DNA of 19,039 nucleotides, taken from contig JABMML010000013.1 of assembly GCA_013205585.1 (NCBI GenBank), positions 1 to 19,039 on the forward strand, read 5' to 3'. The DNA is from Chitinophagaceae bacterium. GTDB taxonomy: Bacteria > Bacteroidota > Bacteroidia > Chitinophagales > Chitinophagaceae. Numbering within the stretch: position 1 is the stretch's first letter; each line of letters starts with the position of its first letter. Both the position numbers and the translations under genes were made by a program. The notes beneath the pieces were generated by a model. The model ran no database searches, was not told the origin of the DNA, and saw only the letters and a program-made list of their open reading frames with translations. This document shows positions 8,285 through 15,317 of the stretch, in pieces.

Positions 8285-9748
8285 TTATTTTTCTAATTCT
8301 TTAAATAGGTTTGCTAATATTTGTTTGTCATCAAAATTGTGCTTGACGCCTTTTATATCTTGGTACTTCTCATGCCCCTTACCTGCTATTAAAATAATAT
8401 CACCCGATTTTGCAAAACTTATAGCCGCCTTGATGGCTTCTTTTCTATCCACAATGTTGATATACTTTCTTTTAGCCGCACTAGTCAAACCGAATTCCAT
8501 ATCCTTAATAATTTCATTCGGATCTTCTGATCTAGGATTATCGCTGGTAAAAAATACTTTATTGCTTAAATCACAAGCCACCTGCGCCATAATAGGTCTT
8601 TTTGTTTTGTCTCTATCTCCTCCACAACCCACTACTGTGATCACTGTTTCATTTCCCTTTCTTAATTTAGCAATAGTGGTTAATACATTCTCTAATGCGT
8701 CTGGTGTATGCGCGTAATCAATGATGCCAATAATTTTTTCTGTACTTACGATATAATCAAATCTTCCTTCTGCACCTGTTAAAGCACTCAATACAGTTAA
8801 TACCTCTGTATTTTTTTCACCTAGTTGAATGGCTACTCCGTATACAGCTAATAAATTATAGGCGTTGAATGTGCCAATTAAACGGCAATGCACTTCAATA
8901 TCATTTACAAGCATCACAAGTCCACTTAATTGATTTTCTAAAATTTTGCCTTTATAAGTAGCTGGTGCATGAATAGCGTAGGTTAATTTATGAGCCTTGG
9001 TATCTGCAAGCATTGCAATACCATTTTTATCATCCAAATTGCTTAAAGCAAAAGCAGTTGCAGGTAATTTATCAAAGAAAGTTTTTTTAACTTCTACATA
9101 AGCCTCGAAAGTTTTATGATAATCTAAATGGTCATGGGTAATATTGGTAAAAGCCCCTCCTACAAATTGTAGTCCTGTAATACGGTGTTGAACAATGGCA
9201 TGGCTACTTACTTCCATAAAAACATGCGTACAGCCCGCTCCTACCATTTTATGTAATAATGCATTTAATTGAATAGCATCGGGTGTAGTATGAGTAGCGG
9301 CTATAATTTCAGTACCAATATGATTTTGCACTGTGCTTATTAAACCACAGGTATACCCTAATTCAGCAAATAATTTGTATAATAAGGTAGCTACTGTTGT
9401 TTTGCCATTGGTGCCTGTCACACCCACTAATTTTATATGTGTAGAAGGCTCGTCATAAAATTGATGCGCCATAATAGCTACTGCTTCTTGTGCATTCTCT
9501 ACCATTATATAAGTAAGGCCGTCCACTAAACTTGTTGGTTTGTTTTCACAAACAATTACCGTAGCCCCTTTTTCTATAGCATTAGGTATAAACGAATGGC
9601 CGTCTGTTTGTAAACCTTTGATAGCTACAAAGACAGCACCATTAACTATTTTCCTTGAATCTATTTGTATAGCAGTAACTTCTTGCTGGGTAGTACCTAC
9701 TACCTCTCTTAAAGCCACACCAAATAATATAGATTGTAATGATTTCAT
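8285..9748 (-). CDS. murE: UDP-MurNAc-L-Ala-D-Glu--meso-diaminopimelate ligase
   Basis: MurE adds the third stem residue. The ATP loop is at residues 110-118 (VTGTNGKTT), EVSSHA at 179-184, the central THDHLDYH at 204-211, and [11 protein letters not shown] at 343-353. The substrate-selectivity motif DNPR is at 403-406 and GKGHE at 456-460. DNPR marks enzymes using meso-diaminopimelate rather than lysine, so a DAP-type peptidoglycan is predicted. Length (487 aa) is typical. The ATG at 9748 shares one base with the ftsI stop (TAATG), a classic coupling junction. No murF follows; mraY comes next, unlike the E. coli order. Confidence 0.97.
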   Translation of the reverse strand: MKSLQSILFGVALREVVGTTQQEVTAIQIDSRKIVNGAVFVAIKGLQTDGHSFIPNAIEKGATVIVCENKPTSLVDGLTYIMVENAQEAVAIMAHQFYDEPSTHIKLVGVTGTNGKTTVATLLYKLFAELGYTCGLISTVQNHIGTEIIAATHTTPDAIQLNALLHKMVGAGCTHVFMEVSSHAIVQHRITGLQFVGGAFTNITHDHLDYHKTFEAYVEVKKTFFDKLPATAFALSNLDDKNGIAMLADTKAHKLTYAIHAPATYKGKILENQLSGLVMLVNDIEVHCRLIGTFNAYNLLAVYGVAIQLGEKNTEVLTVLSALTGAEGRFDYIVSTEKIIGIIDYAHTPDALENVLTTIAKLRKGNETVITVVGCGGDRDKTKRPIMAQVACDLSNKVFFTSDNPRSEDPNEIIKDMEFGLTSAAKRKYINIVDRKEAIKAAISFAKSGDIILIAGKGHEKYQDIKGVKHNFDDKQILANLFKELEK

Positions 9749-11862
9749 TAATTTAATTCAATTTGAATTTGTTGTCCTTTAATAATAACATCTCCTTGAG
9801 CAATACTTTGCTTAATCACTTTCCCTTTGCCCACGCATTTAACTAATAACCCCTTTTTCTCACAAAGCCATAAAGCGTCTTGCAATTTCATGCCCGTCAT
9901 ATTGGGCATGGTGGTATCTGAAATTATTTGTGTAGCTGCTTTTAAAAAATTTCCTTTCCCTTGTAATTGTATCCAATTATTGGAAGCCAATGAAGAGTCT
10001 TGATAAGCAATAGATAATTGCTTCGCTATAGTTTGCAATGATATTTTCGAAATACTATAATTAAATAAGGAACTATCTTTTACTGAAAATACAGGTGCGA
10101 TATCTAATTTGTTTTGAATATAGGTTGAATACAATCTGTCAGCAATTTCTTTAAATACAGGACCTGCTACAGAAGCTCCATAAAAACTAGCAGCATGTGG
10201 CTTATTTTTTATAATAACAACAACAGTATACTGCGGATTGTCTGCAGGGAAATAACCCGCAAAAGAAGATTGATATATTCCTTCACCATAACCCTTATTG
10301 CCATTCGCCACTAGGGCTGTGCCCGTTTTGCCTGCTACTTTATATAAGCTGTTTTTAAACAATAATTTTCCAGTACCATTAATACATACACCTTCTAAAG
10401 CAATGCGTAAATCTCTAATAGTAGTTGGCTTGCATAATTGTGCATTGTACACTTTAGGAGAAATTGATTTAAGTATCTTACCTTCTTCTTGTATTGAATT
10501 AACAAGATAAGGGCGCATCATTACTCCATTATTTGCAATAGTATTATATAAGTTTAAAGTTTGTAGTGGGGTAATTTCAATATTATACCCAAAGGCCATC
10601 CAAGGCAGCGTGGTAGGACCCCATAATCTACTGCCTGGTTTTACAAGTCTGGGTTGTCTTTCACCTACTAAATCAAGACCTGAAGTTGAATCTAATCTCA
10701 ACTTTGTTAAATGCTTGAAATACTCATTGACATTATTACTATAATGCGCCATCGCAATTTTTGCCATACCTACATTTGAACTTTCTTCAAAAGCTTCTAG
10801 CACTGAAGCGTCAAATTTTCCATGTTTTTCAGAATCATATACAGTTTGACCAGATACTTTCCATACACCACCTTCTAAATTAACTCTTGAATTTAAATTT
10901 ACTTTTCCATCCTCTAAGGCCGATAACAAAGTAACCAATTTAAAAGTAGATCCAGGTTCTGTAGGTGTAATAGCATAATTTAAATCTTCGGTATATTTAC
11001 CTTCACCCACTTTTCCTAAATTGGCAATGGCTTTAATTTTCCCTGTCTTCACTTCCATTACAATGGCCACCCCTGTTTGTGCTTCATTTTTTACCATCAT
11101 ATTCATTAAAGCTTTTTCAGTCACTTCTTGTATGAATACATCAATGGTACTTACAATATCCTTACCTGTTTCAGGCGCAATTTCAAATTCACCTTCCTGC
11201 ACTGGAACCGTCACGCCGCCTGCAATAGCGCGTACCAATTGACGACCATTGCGACCATTTAAAACAGTATCATATGACTTTTCTAAACCTACTTTATTTT
11301 CATCTCTAGCAAGTCCAATTGTTCTATAGCCAATATTTTCATAAGGGTTTAATCGAATATTTTTTTCCTCCGCAATCATTCCACTTTTATACCTGCCTAA
11401 TTTAAATAAGGGAAATTTCACCAATTGCAAATATTCTCTGTAAGTTATTTTCTTTCTCAATTCATAATTTCCTACACTAGCATCAAAAGCCTTCGTTAAC
11501 TCCTCTTTATATTTTTCTGCCGACTTATCTTTAAATAAAGCTGCTAAACTTAGGCTTAATGAATCGATATGGGTTCTAAAAAGTATTCCAGTTTTTTCGT
11601 GTAAAGGACTTACTCTGAAATCGATATAAATATCAAACTGGGGAATATTGGTACTTAACATTTGACCGTCTTCGCTATATATAGTACCTCTTGCTGCAGG
11701 AATTTCAATAATTCTTTGATGTAGGCTATCACTTAAACTTCTCCAGTATTTTCCTTGCACTTGTTGAATATAAAAGGCCTTACCTAAAATAAGAATACAT
11801 ACAAGTACAATAAGTATGAAACTTAAGTAAACCCTCCATAATATGTCGCGTTTTACGTCCAT
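9748..11862 (-). CDS. ftsI: Septal class B penicillin-binding protein FtsI/PBP3 with C-terminal PASTA domain
   Basis: FtsI is the division-specific DD-transpeptidase that cross-links septal peptidoglycan made by FtsW. One N-terminal transmembrane helix lies at about residues 11-29. The dimerisation (pedestal) domain follows, with the conserved ARGTIYSEDG at 57-66. The transpeptidase motifs are STFK at 305-308 (nucleophile Ser305), SSN at 361-363 and KTGT at 512-515. Residues about 650-704 form a single PASTA domain (MPNMTG...DALWLCEKKGL). PASTA domains are best known from Gram-positive PBPs but also occur in Bacteroidetes division PBPs. The protein has 704 aa versus 588 in E. coli; the difference is largely the C-terminal extension. 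The ATG lies 2 nt after the ftsL-like stop. Confidence 0.95.
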   Translation of the reverse strand: MDVKRDILWRVYLSFILIVLVCILILGKAFYIQQVQGKYWRSLSDSLHQRIIEIPAARGTIYSEDGQMLSTNIPQFDIYIDFRVSPLHEKTGILFRTHIDSLSLSLAALFKDKSAEKYKEELTKAFDASVGNYELRKKITYREYLQLVKFPLFKLGRYKSGMIAEEKNIRLNPYENIGYRTIGLARDENKVGLEKSYDTVLNGRNGRQLVRAIAGGVTVPVQEGEFEIAPETGKDIVSTIDVFIQEVTEKALMNMMVKNEAQTGVAIVMEVKTGKIKAIANLGKVGEGKYTEDLNYAITPTEPGSTFKLVTLLSALEDGKVNLNSRVNLEGGVWKVSGQTVYDSEKHGKFDASVLEAFEESSNVGMAKIAMAHYSNNVNEYFKHLTKLRLDSTSGLDLVGERQPRLVKPGSRLWGPTTLPWMAFGYNIEITPLQTLNLYNTIANNGVMMRPYLVNSIQEEGKILKSISPKVYNAQLCKPTTIRDLRIALEGVCINGTGKLLFKNSLYKVAGKTGTALVANGNKGYGEGIYQSSFAGYFPADNPQYTVVVIIKNKPHAASFYGASVAGPVFKEIADRLYSTYIQNKLDIAPVFSVKDSSLFNYSISKISLQTIAKQLSIAYQDSSLASNNWIQLQGKGNFLKAATQIISDTTMPNMTGMKLQDALWLCEKKGLLVKCVGKGKVIKQSIAQGDVIIKGQQIQIELN

Positions 11863-11864
11863 AC

Positions 11865-12209
11865 TTAATTTTTGGTAGGGGTTTTAATTTTATTTTCTAT
11901 AGCGAGTCTAATAGGCATTTCTTTAGAAACGACTAAGCCATAAGGCTCCATAGCATTTTGCACTTCAATGGCACGACTGCGACGCATTAATTCAGACTTT
12001 ATAGTCTTGTATTCAAACTGAAGTACTTTCAGTTCTCTTTGTGTAGTATTAATTCGACGGATTGTTTTGTCGGTAAGATGCCCATTCGCTATGTAGAGAA
12101 TAGCGATGAATGCTAGGAACAAAAAGAAACCAATGTTCATAACAATCCACTGATAATTAAGAATACTTTTAAGCGTATTCTTAGGGGCTGGGTTAATGGG
12201 TACGGACAT
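11865..12209 (-). CDS. ftsL: FtsL-like bitopic division protein
   Basis: This small protein (114 aa from the ATG at 12209) has a short cytoplasmic N-terminus, one strong transmembrane helix at about residues 20-41, then a helical, charged, coiled-coil-like stretch at about 44-85 and a short C-terminus. That topology and the position between rsmH and ftsI are those of FtsL, which forms a coiled coil with a FtsB-type partner and links FtsQ to FtsW-FtsI. Sequence similarity to E. coli FtsL is not obvious by eye, so the call rests on architecture and synteny. The ATG lies 4 nt after the rsmH stop and is preferred. An in-frame GTG at 12233 would add eight residues and overlap rsmH by 20 nt, but GTG starts are rare in such AT-rich genomes. 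Confidence 0.8.
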   Translation of the reverse strand: MSVPINPAPKNTLKSILNYQWIVMNIGFFLFLAFIAILYIANGHLTDKTIRRINTTQRELKVLQFEYKTIKSELMRRSRAIEVQNAMEPYGLVVSKEMPIRLAIENKIKTPTKN

Positions 12210-12213
12210 AGTA

Positions 12214-13158
12214 TTATAATCTTTCGGCAGCACGCATTTTTGCGCTTCTGCTTCGATTGTTTTCTTTCATCTCTTTTTCAGAAGCCACTACAGGTTTTTT
12301 TGTAATGATTTTCCAAAAAACTTCCTTTTCTACGGATAAAAAAGGATGGGCATCTTCGGCTTCTTCTTGCGATACTCGAAAAGCGTTTTTTACAAAACGA
12401 TCTTCGATGGAATGGAAAGTGATAATGACCGCGCGACCTCCTGGCTTCACTACTAAAGGGAGTTGCTTTAAAAATTCCTTTAGTGCTTCCATTTCCTCAT
12501 TCACTTCTATTCTTATGGCTTGAAAAACTTGTGCCCAATATTTATTAGGATTTCCTTTGACTACAGGTGCGATAAATGTTTTAAAATCTTGAACCGTATT
12601 TATTTTAACATGTTTACGCTGCGTGGCAATATGCTTGGCTAAAGTTTTAGAGTTCGTTACCTCGCCATATTGTTCAAACATTTTATGTAGTGCTGCTTCA
12701 GCATAAGACTCAATAATTTGAGCGGCTGTTTGGCTTTGACGTTGATCCATGCGCATATCGAAAGGGCCATCGTGTCTGGTTGAAAACCCTCTTGTACCTT
12801 CATCAAACTGATGACTACTTACACCTAAGTCGGCAAGTATACCATCTACTTGATCTATTTTATTTAAACGCAGAAAACGTTGGAGATACTTGAAATTTTC
12901 TGGAATAAAAACAAGACGATTATCTTTTGGTAAATTTTGTTGCGCATCGGCATCTTGATCAAAAGCAATAAGTCGTCCTTCAGGGCCAAGCATAGATAAG
13001 ATACCCTTACTATGACCCCCACCACCAAATGTGGCATCTACATAAACACCATTTGGTTTTATGTTTAGATGAGACAAGCATTCTTGAAATAATACTGGAA
13101 TGTGATAAGAAGAAGCAAAAGCTTTAGATGCGCTGGAATCAATGGTTTGATTTTGCAT
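12214..13158 (-). CDS. rsmH: 16S rRNA (cytosine(1402)-N(4))-methyltransferase RsmH (MraW)
   Basis: RsmH uses S-adenosylmethionine to N4-methylate C1402 in the ribosomal P-site region of 16S rRNA. Its gene is commonly the second of dcw clusters. The SAM-binding motif is at residues 41-50 (DATFGGGGHS), with the acidic DQD at 67-69. Family motifs follow: DLGVSSHQFD at 110-119, GPFDMRMD at 131-138, QAIRIEVNEE at 213-222, FHSIEDR at 248-254 and the C-terminal RSRSAKMRAAERL. The length of 314 aa matches the family. The ATG at 13158 is 9 nt downstream of the mraZ stop, with no Shine-Dalgarno sequence. Confidence 0.97.
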   Translation of the reverse strand: MQNQTIDSSASKAFASSYHIPVLFQECLSHLNIKPNGVYVDATFGGGGHSKGILSMLGPEGRLIAFDQDADAQQNLPKDNRLVFIPENFKYLQRFLRLNKIDQVDGILADLGVSSHQFDEGTRGFSTRHDGPFDMRMDQRQSQTAAQIIESYAEAALHKMFEQYGEVTNSKTLAKHIATQRKHVKINTVQDFKTFIAPVVKGNPNKYWAQVFQAIRIEVNEEMEALKEFLKQLPLVVKPGGRAVIITFHSIEDRFVKNAFRVSQEEAEDAHPFLSVEKEVFWKIITKKPVVASEKEMKENNRSRSAKMRAAERL

Positions 13159-13167
13159 CTGTTTTAC

Positions 13168-13626
13168 TTAATCTTGATTTTTAATTCCTGACATTACTTC
13201 TTGCGCCAAATTACTAAATGCATCTGCAGAGAAATCTTCAAAGAGCTGTTTGTACTTACTTGCATCCCAAATTTCAAAACGATCTAAGGCGGCGGCTAAA
13301 ACAATCTCCTTACCTGGTAAAGCAAATTCACGCAAAGTGGGTGGCAATAAAATTCTTCCTGCTGCATCCAATTCTACTTCGGTGGCTCCTCCAAGAAATT
13401 GACGTCTAAACTGACGCACTTTTGGATCGAAATCGTTCAACTGGCTAATTCGATCTAATATAACTTGCCAGCTTTTCAACGGATAAAGTGTCAAGCACTT
13501 CTCAAAGCCTCTACTTACAATAAAGCGATTGTCCCCTTCCGTTAGCTGTTTTTTAAGACTGCCAGGTAAATGGAAACGCCCTTTTGCGTCGATAGTTGAT
13601 TGATATTCTCCGTGAAAGCCTGTCAT
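13168..13626 (-). CDS. mraZ: Transcriptional regulator MraZ, first gene of the dcw cluster
   Basis: MraZ is a DNA-binding regulator of the dcw operon that acts on repeats in its own promoter. The 152-aa protein has the expected two SpoVT/AbrB-like halves, each with its signature: DAKGRFHLP at residues 13-21 and DAAGRILLP at 87-95. The MraZ-type N-terminus (GEYQSTIDAKGR) and the central RQFRRQFLGGA at 71-81 support the call. It assembles into ring-shaped oligomers in characterised species. The ATG at 13626 is clear, and no Shine-Dalgarno sequence precedes it. Four 10-bp-spaced GTGNNAA repeats end 18 nt upstream of this start and are the likely binding site, implying autoregulation of the cluster. 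Confidence 0.97.
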   Translation of the reverse strand: MTGFHGEYQSTIDAKGRFHLPGSLKKQLTEGDNRFIVSRGFEKCLTLYPLKSWQVILDRISQLNDFDPKVRQFRRQFLGGATEVELDAAGRILLPPTLREFALPGKEIVLAAALDRFEIWDASKYKQLFEDFSADAFSNLAQEVMSGIKNQD

Positions 13627-13644
13627 TGTTAATAATTAGAGTGA

Positions 13645-13684
13645 TTTTTACCACTTGTTCACACAAATTAACACAATTTCCCAC
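13645..13684 (-). promoter_or_regulatory. Putative MraZ operator: four direct repeats with exact 10-bp period
   Basis: On the mraZ strand, four consecutive decamers read GTGGGAAATT (13684-13675), GTGTTAATTT (13674-13665), GTGTGAACAA (13664-13655) and GTGGTAAAAA (13654-13645). All share GTGNNAA. A 10-bp period places each motif on the same face of the helix. Characterised MraZ operators are also short G-rich direct repeats at about 10-bp spacing (TGGG-type repeats with 5-bp spacers in E. coli; AAAGTGG-type in Mycoplasma). The first copy here includes an exact AAAGTGGG. The array starts just after a possible -7 element, so bound MraZ would block initiation or early elongation. Binding itself is inferred. 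Confidence 0.75.
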
Positions 13685-13687
13685 TTT

Positions 13688-13721
13688 CAAAGGCTAAAAC
13701 AGGGGTTCTAGTTTTCCACAA
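13688..13721 (-). promoter_or_regulatory. Candidate promoter of the mraZ/dcw operon (weak match)
   Basis: On the mraZ strand, TAGCCTTTG at 13696-13688 resembles the Bacteroidetes -7 box TAnnTTTG but has one extra base between TA and TTTG. A TTG at 13721-13719 lies 22 nt upstream as a possible -33 box. Initiation would fall near 13684, at the start of the repeat array, leaving a leader of about 58 nt. No better TAnnTTTG occurs in this intergenic region on that strand. The match is imperfect. Confidence 0.4.
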
Positions 13722-13814
13722 GTAATAAACCAAGCTGAAAACCAATGCAGTAATGAGGTTCAGTGAGTTTTTGACGTATATCTAAAATGAAGGGTGTGCA
13801 AACCTGTGGAAAAC
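13711..13814. repeat. 10-bp perfect inverted repeat resembling DnaA boxes
   Basis: GTTTTCCACA at 13711-13720 is the exact reverse complement of TGTGGAAAAC at 13805-13814; the arms are separated by 84 bp. Each arm contains TTTTCCACA, which matches the DnaA-box consensus TTATCCACA at 8 of 9 positions. Each arm also contains GTGGAAAA, which fits the GTGNNAA motif of the flanking repeat arrays, so the arms may instead be outlying regulator sites. Confidence 0.55.
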
Positions 13815-13857
13815 CCTATTTTTTATGTGAAAAAGGGGTGAATTCAAGTGAAAATCA
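13796..13857 (+). promoter_or_regulatory. Phased GTG-motif array upstream of queA (possible second MraZ-type site)
   Basis: On the plus strand GTG motifs begin at 13796 (GTGCAAACCT), 13806 (GTGGAAAACC), 13827 (GTGAAAAAGG), 13838 (GTGAATTCAA) and 13848 (GTGAAAATCA). Intervals are 10, 21, 11 and 10 bp, close to whole helical turns. Four of five fit GTGNNAA, the motif seen on the opposite strand before mraZ. The array ends 10 bp before the queA -7 box. The spacing is less regular than on the mraZ side, so this is tentative. Confidence 0.4.
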
Positions 13858-13867
13858 TGGCAATATG

Positions 13868-13875
13868 TACCTTTG
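13868..13875 (+). promoter_or_regulatory. queA promoter -7 box (TAnnTTTG)
   Basis: TACCTTTG at 13868-13875 is a perfect match to the Bacteroidetes primary-sigma -7 consensus and is identical to the box before atpD. There is no good -33 TTG at 19-21 nt upstream; TTC at 13843-13845 is the nearest. The box ends only 4 nt before the queA ATG at 13880, so transcription would start at or within a few bases of the start codon. Confidence 0.65.
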
Positions 13876-13879
13876 AGCC

Positions 13880-15307
13880 ATGAAGCCTTCTATTAAGCTC
13901 CCCATTGAGGATTTTGACTATCATTTACCAGACCAATGTATTGCCTATACACCTGCAAGCAATAGATCGGATAGCAAGCTATTAGTATGGAACAAAGAGA
14001 TCATTGCAGAAAGTACTTACAATCATATTGCCAGTTTCATTCCTGAAAAGGCTGCGCTGTATTTTAATAATAGCAAAGTAATTGCTGCAAGAATTCATTT
14101 TCAAAAAGCAAATAATTCTACGATTGAAATTTTCTGTTTAGAGCCCAGTGCTGCCTTTCAACCTATTTCCATGGCCATGCAGGCTAGTCAAAAAGTAGAA
14201 TGGATATGTTTAGTAGGTGGTGCAAAAAAATGGAAAGAAGATTATTTAGAAAAAGAATTTGAAATAATTCAGCTATCAATCAACGGAGAAAATATAGGAG
14301 AAAATAAAGTTGAAAATAAAGTTGAAAATAAAGTTGAAAATAAACCAACCAAGAATACGAATAACAGTATCACTATTAAAGTGCGCGCTAAAAAAATAAA
14401 ATCAATTGACGGCAAATTTTTAATTGAATTTTCTTGGGATAATGACAGTATAAGCTTCTCTGAAATTATTGAGCATATTGGAAGTATTCCCCTACCTCCT
14501 TATATTCAACGCGCTACCACCGAAGAAGATAAAGACAGATATCAAACTACTTATGCAAAACAAGAAGGTTCGGTAGCAGCGCCTACAGCAGGCCTACACT
14601 TTACTACTGCTATATTTGAATCGCTTGCTCAAAAAAAATGCAGTACTGATTTTATTAGTTTACATGTGGGTGCTGGTACATTTATGCCTGTTAAAACGGC
14701 AGCTATTACAGACCATGAAATGCATGCAGAAGTTTTTGAAATTACGACTGCTACTCTAACTCATTTAATAGAAATTGCAAAACAAAAAGAATTAAACCCA
14801 ACTGATTATACCCCAGTTATTGCGGTTGGTACCACTACCTTGCGAACCATAGAAACCTTGTATTGGTTAGGCGTTAAATTAATAAATAACGAAAGTCTCC
14901 AAAAAAATAAGGACCTACACTTAATGCAGTGGGACGCCTATGACGCTAACCCTAGGTCTGAAAATGAATCTAATAGTGGCAGTTCCAATAATACCAACGA
15001 TGATACTACCATTGATAACAATAACAGTATAACTGTGAAAGAGGCATTAAGTACATTATTAACTTGGATGCAATCGCATCAAATGAACCAGCTTATTACG
15101 AGTACACAATTAATGATTGTGCCAGGGTATACATTTAAAATAGCAAATGGCTTGGTAACTAATTTTCACCAACCTAAGTCCACTTTACTTTTAATTATTG
15201 CAGCTATTACCGGAGATAATTGGAAAAGCATATACCAACATGCTATTGAAAACCAATACCGCTTTTTAAGCTATGGAGATGGTTGCTTTTTTAAGATTAA
15301 CGAGTAA
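13880..15307 (+). CDS. queA: S-adenosylmethionine:tRNA ribosyltransferase-isomerase QueA, with low-complexity insertions
   Basis: QueA transfers and isomerises the ribosyl group of SAM onto preQ1-modified tRNA, giving epoxyqueuosine at wobble position 34. Motifs are intact: PLPPYI at residues 204-209, DRYQTTYA at 219-226, GSVAAPTAGLHF at 230-241, LHVGAGTFMPV at 261-271, MHAE at 281-284, GTTTLRTIE at 317-325, TNFHQPKSTLL at 427-437 and YRFLSYGDG at 460-468. LVGGAKKWK at 111-119 is typical of Bacteroidetes QueA. At 475 aa it is much longer than E. coli QueA (356 aa). The excess includes two Asn-rich insertions, about 133-165 (VENK repeats) and 355-385, both lying between conserved blocks, so activity is probably retained. 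It is divergent from mraZ and convergent with the histidine kinase, 10 nt away. Confidence 0.95.
   Translation: MKPSIKLPIEDFDYHLPDQCIAYTPASNRSDSKLLVWNKEIIAESTYNHIASFIPEKAALYFNNSKVIAARIHFQKANNSTIEIFCLEPSAAFQPISMAMQASQKVEWICLVGGAKKWKEDYLEKEFEIIQLSINGENIGENKVENKVENKVENKPTKNTNNSITIKVRAKKIKSIDGKFLIEFSWDNDSISFSEIIEHIGSIPLPPYIQRATTEEDKDRYQTTYAKQEGSVAAPTAGLHFTTAIFESLAQKKCSTDFISLHVGAGTFMPVKTAAITDHEMHAEVFEITTATLTHLIEIAKQKELNPTDYTPVIAVGTTTLRTIETLYWLGVKLINNESLQKNKDLHLMQWDAYDANPRSENESNSGSSNNTNDDTTIDNNNSITVKEALSTLLTWMQSHQMNQLITSTQLMIVPGYTFKIANGLVTNFHQPKSTLLLIIAAITGDNWKSIYQHAIENQYRFLSYGDGCFFKINE
14297..14344 (+). repeat. 12-bp in-frame tandem repeat inside queA
   Basis: The unit GTTGAAAATAAA occurs three times without mismatch at 14309-14320, 14321-14332 and 14333-14344, preceded by a degenerate copy (GGAGAAAATAAA, 14297-14308). 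It encodes GENK followed by VENK three times. Because the unit is a multiple of three, copy-number change keeps the frame. Confidence 0.93.
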
Positions 15308-15317
15308 GATTAATCTA

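Noticed and set aside
12210..12233. GTG start adding eight residues to the FtsL-like protein
   Set aside because: An ATG at 12209 sits 4 nt after the rsmH stop, fitting the spacing of the other junctions. The GTG version overlaps rsmH by 20 nt and adds no conserved sequence.
13627..13879. Replication origin in the mraZ-queA intergenic region
   Set aside because: Only two imperfect DnaA-box-like sites are present, with no clear box cluster or AT-rich unwinding element, and no dnaA or dnaN nearby. Regulator sites are a simpler reading.
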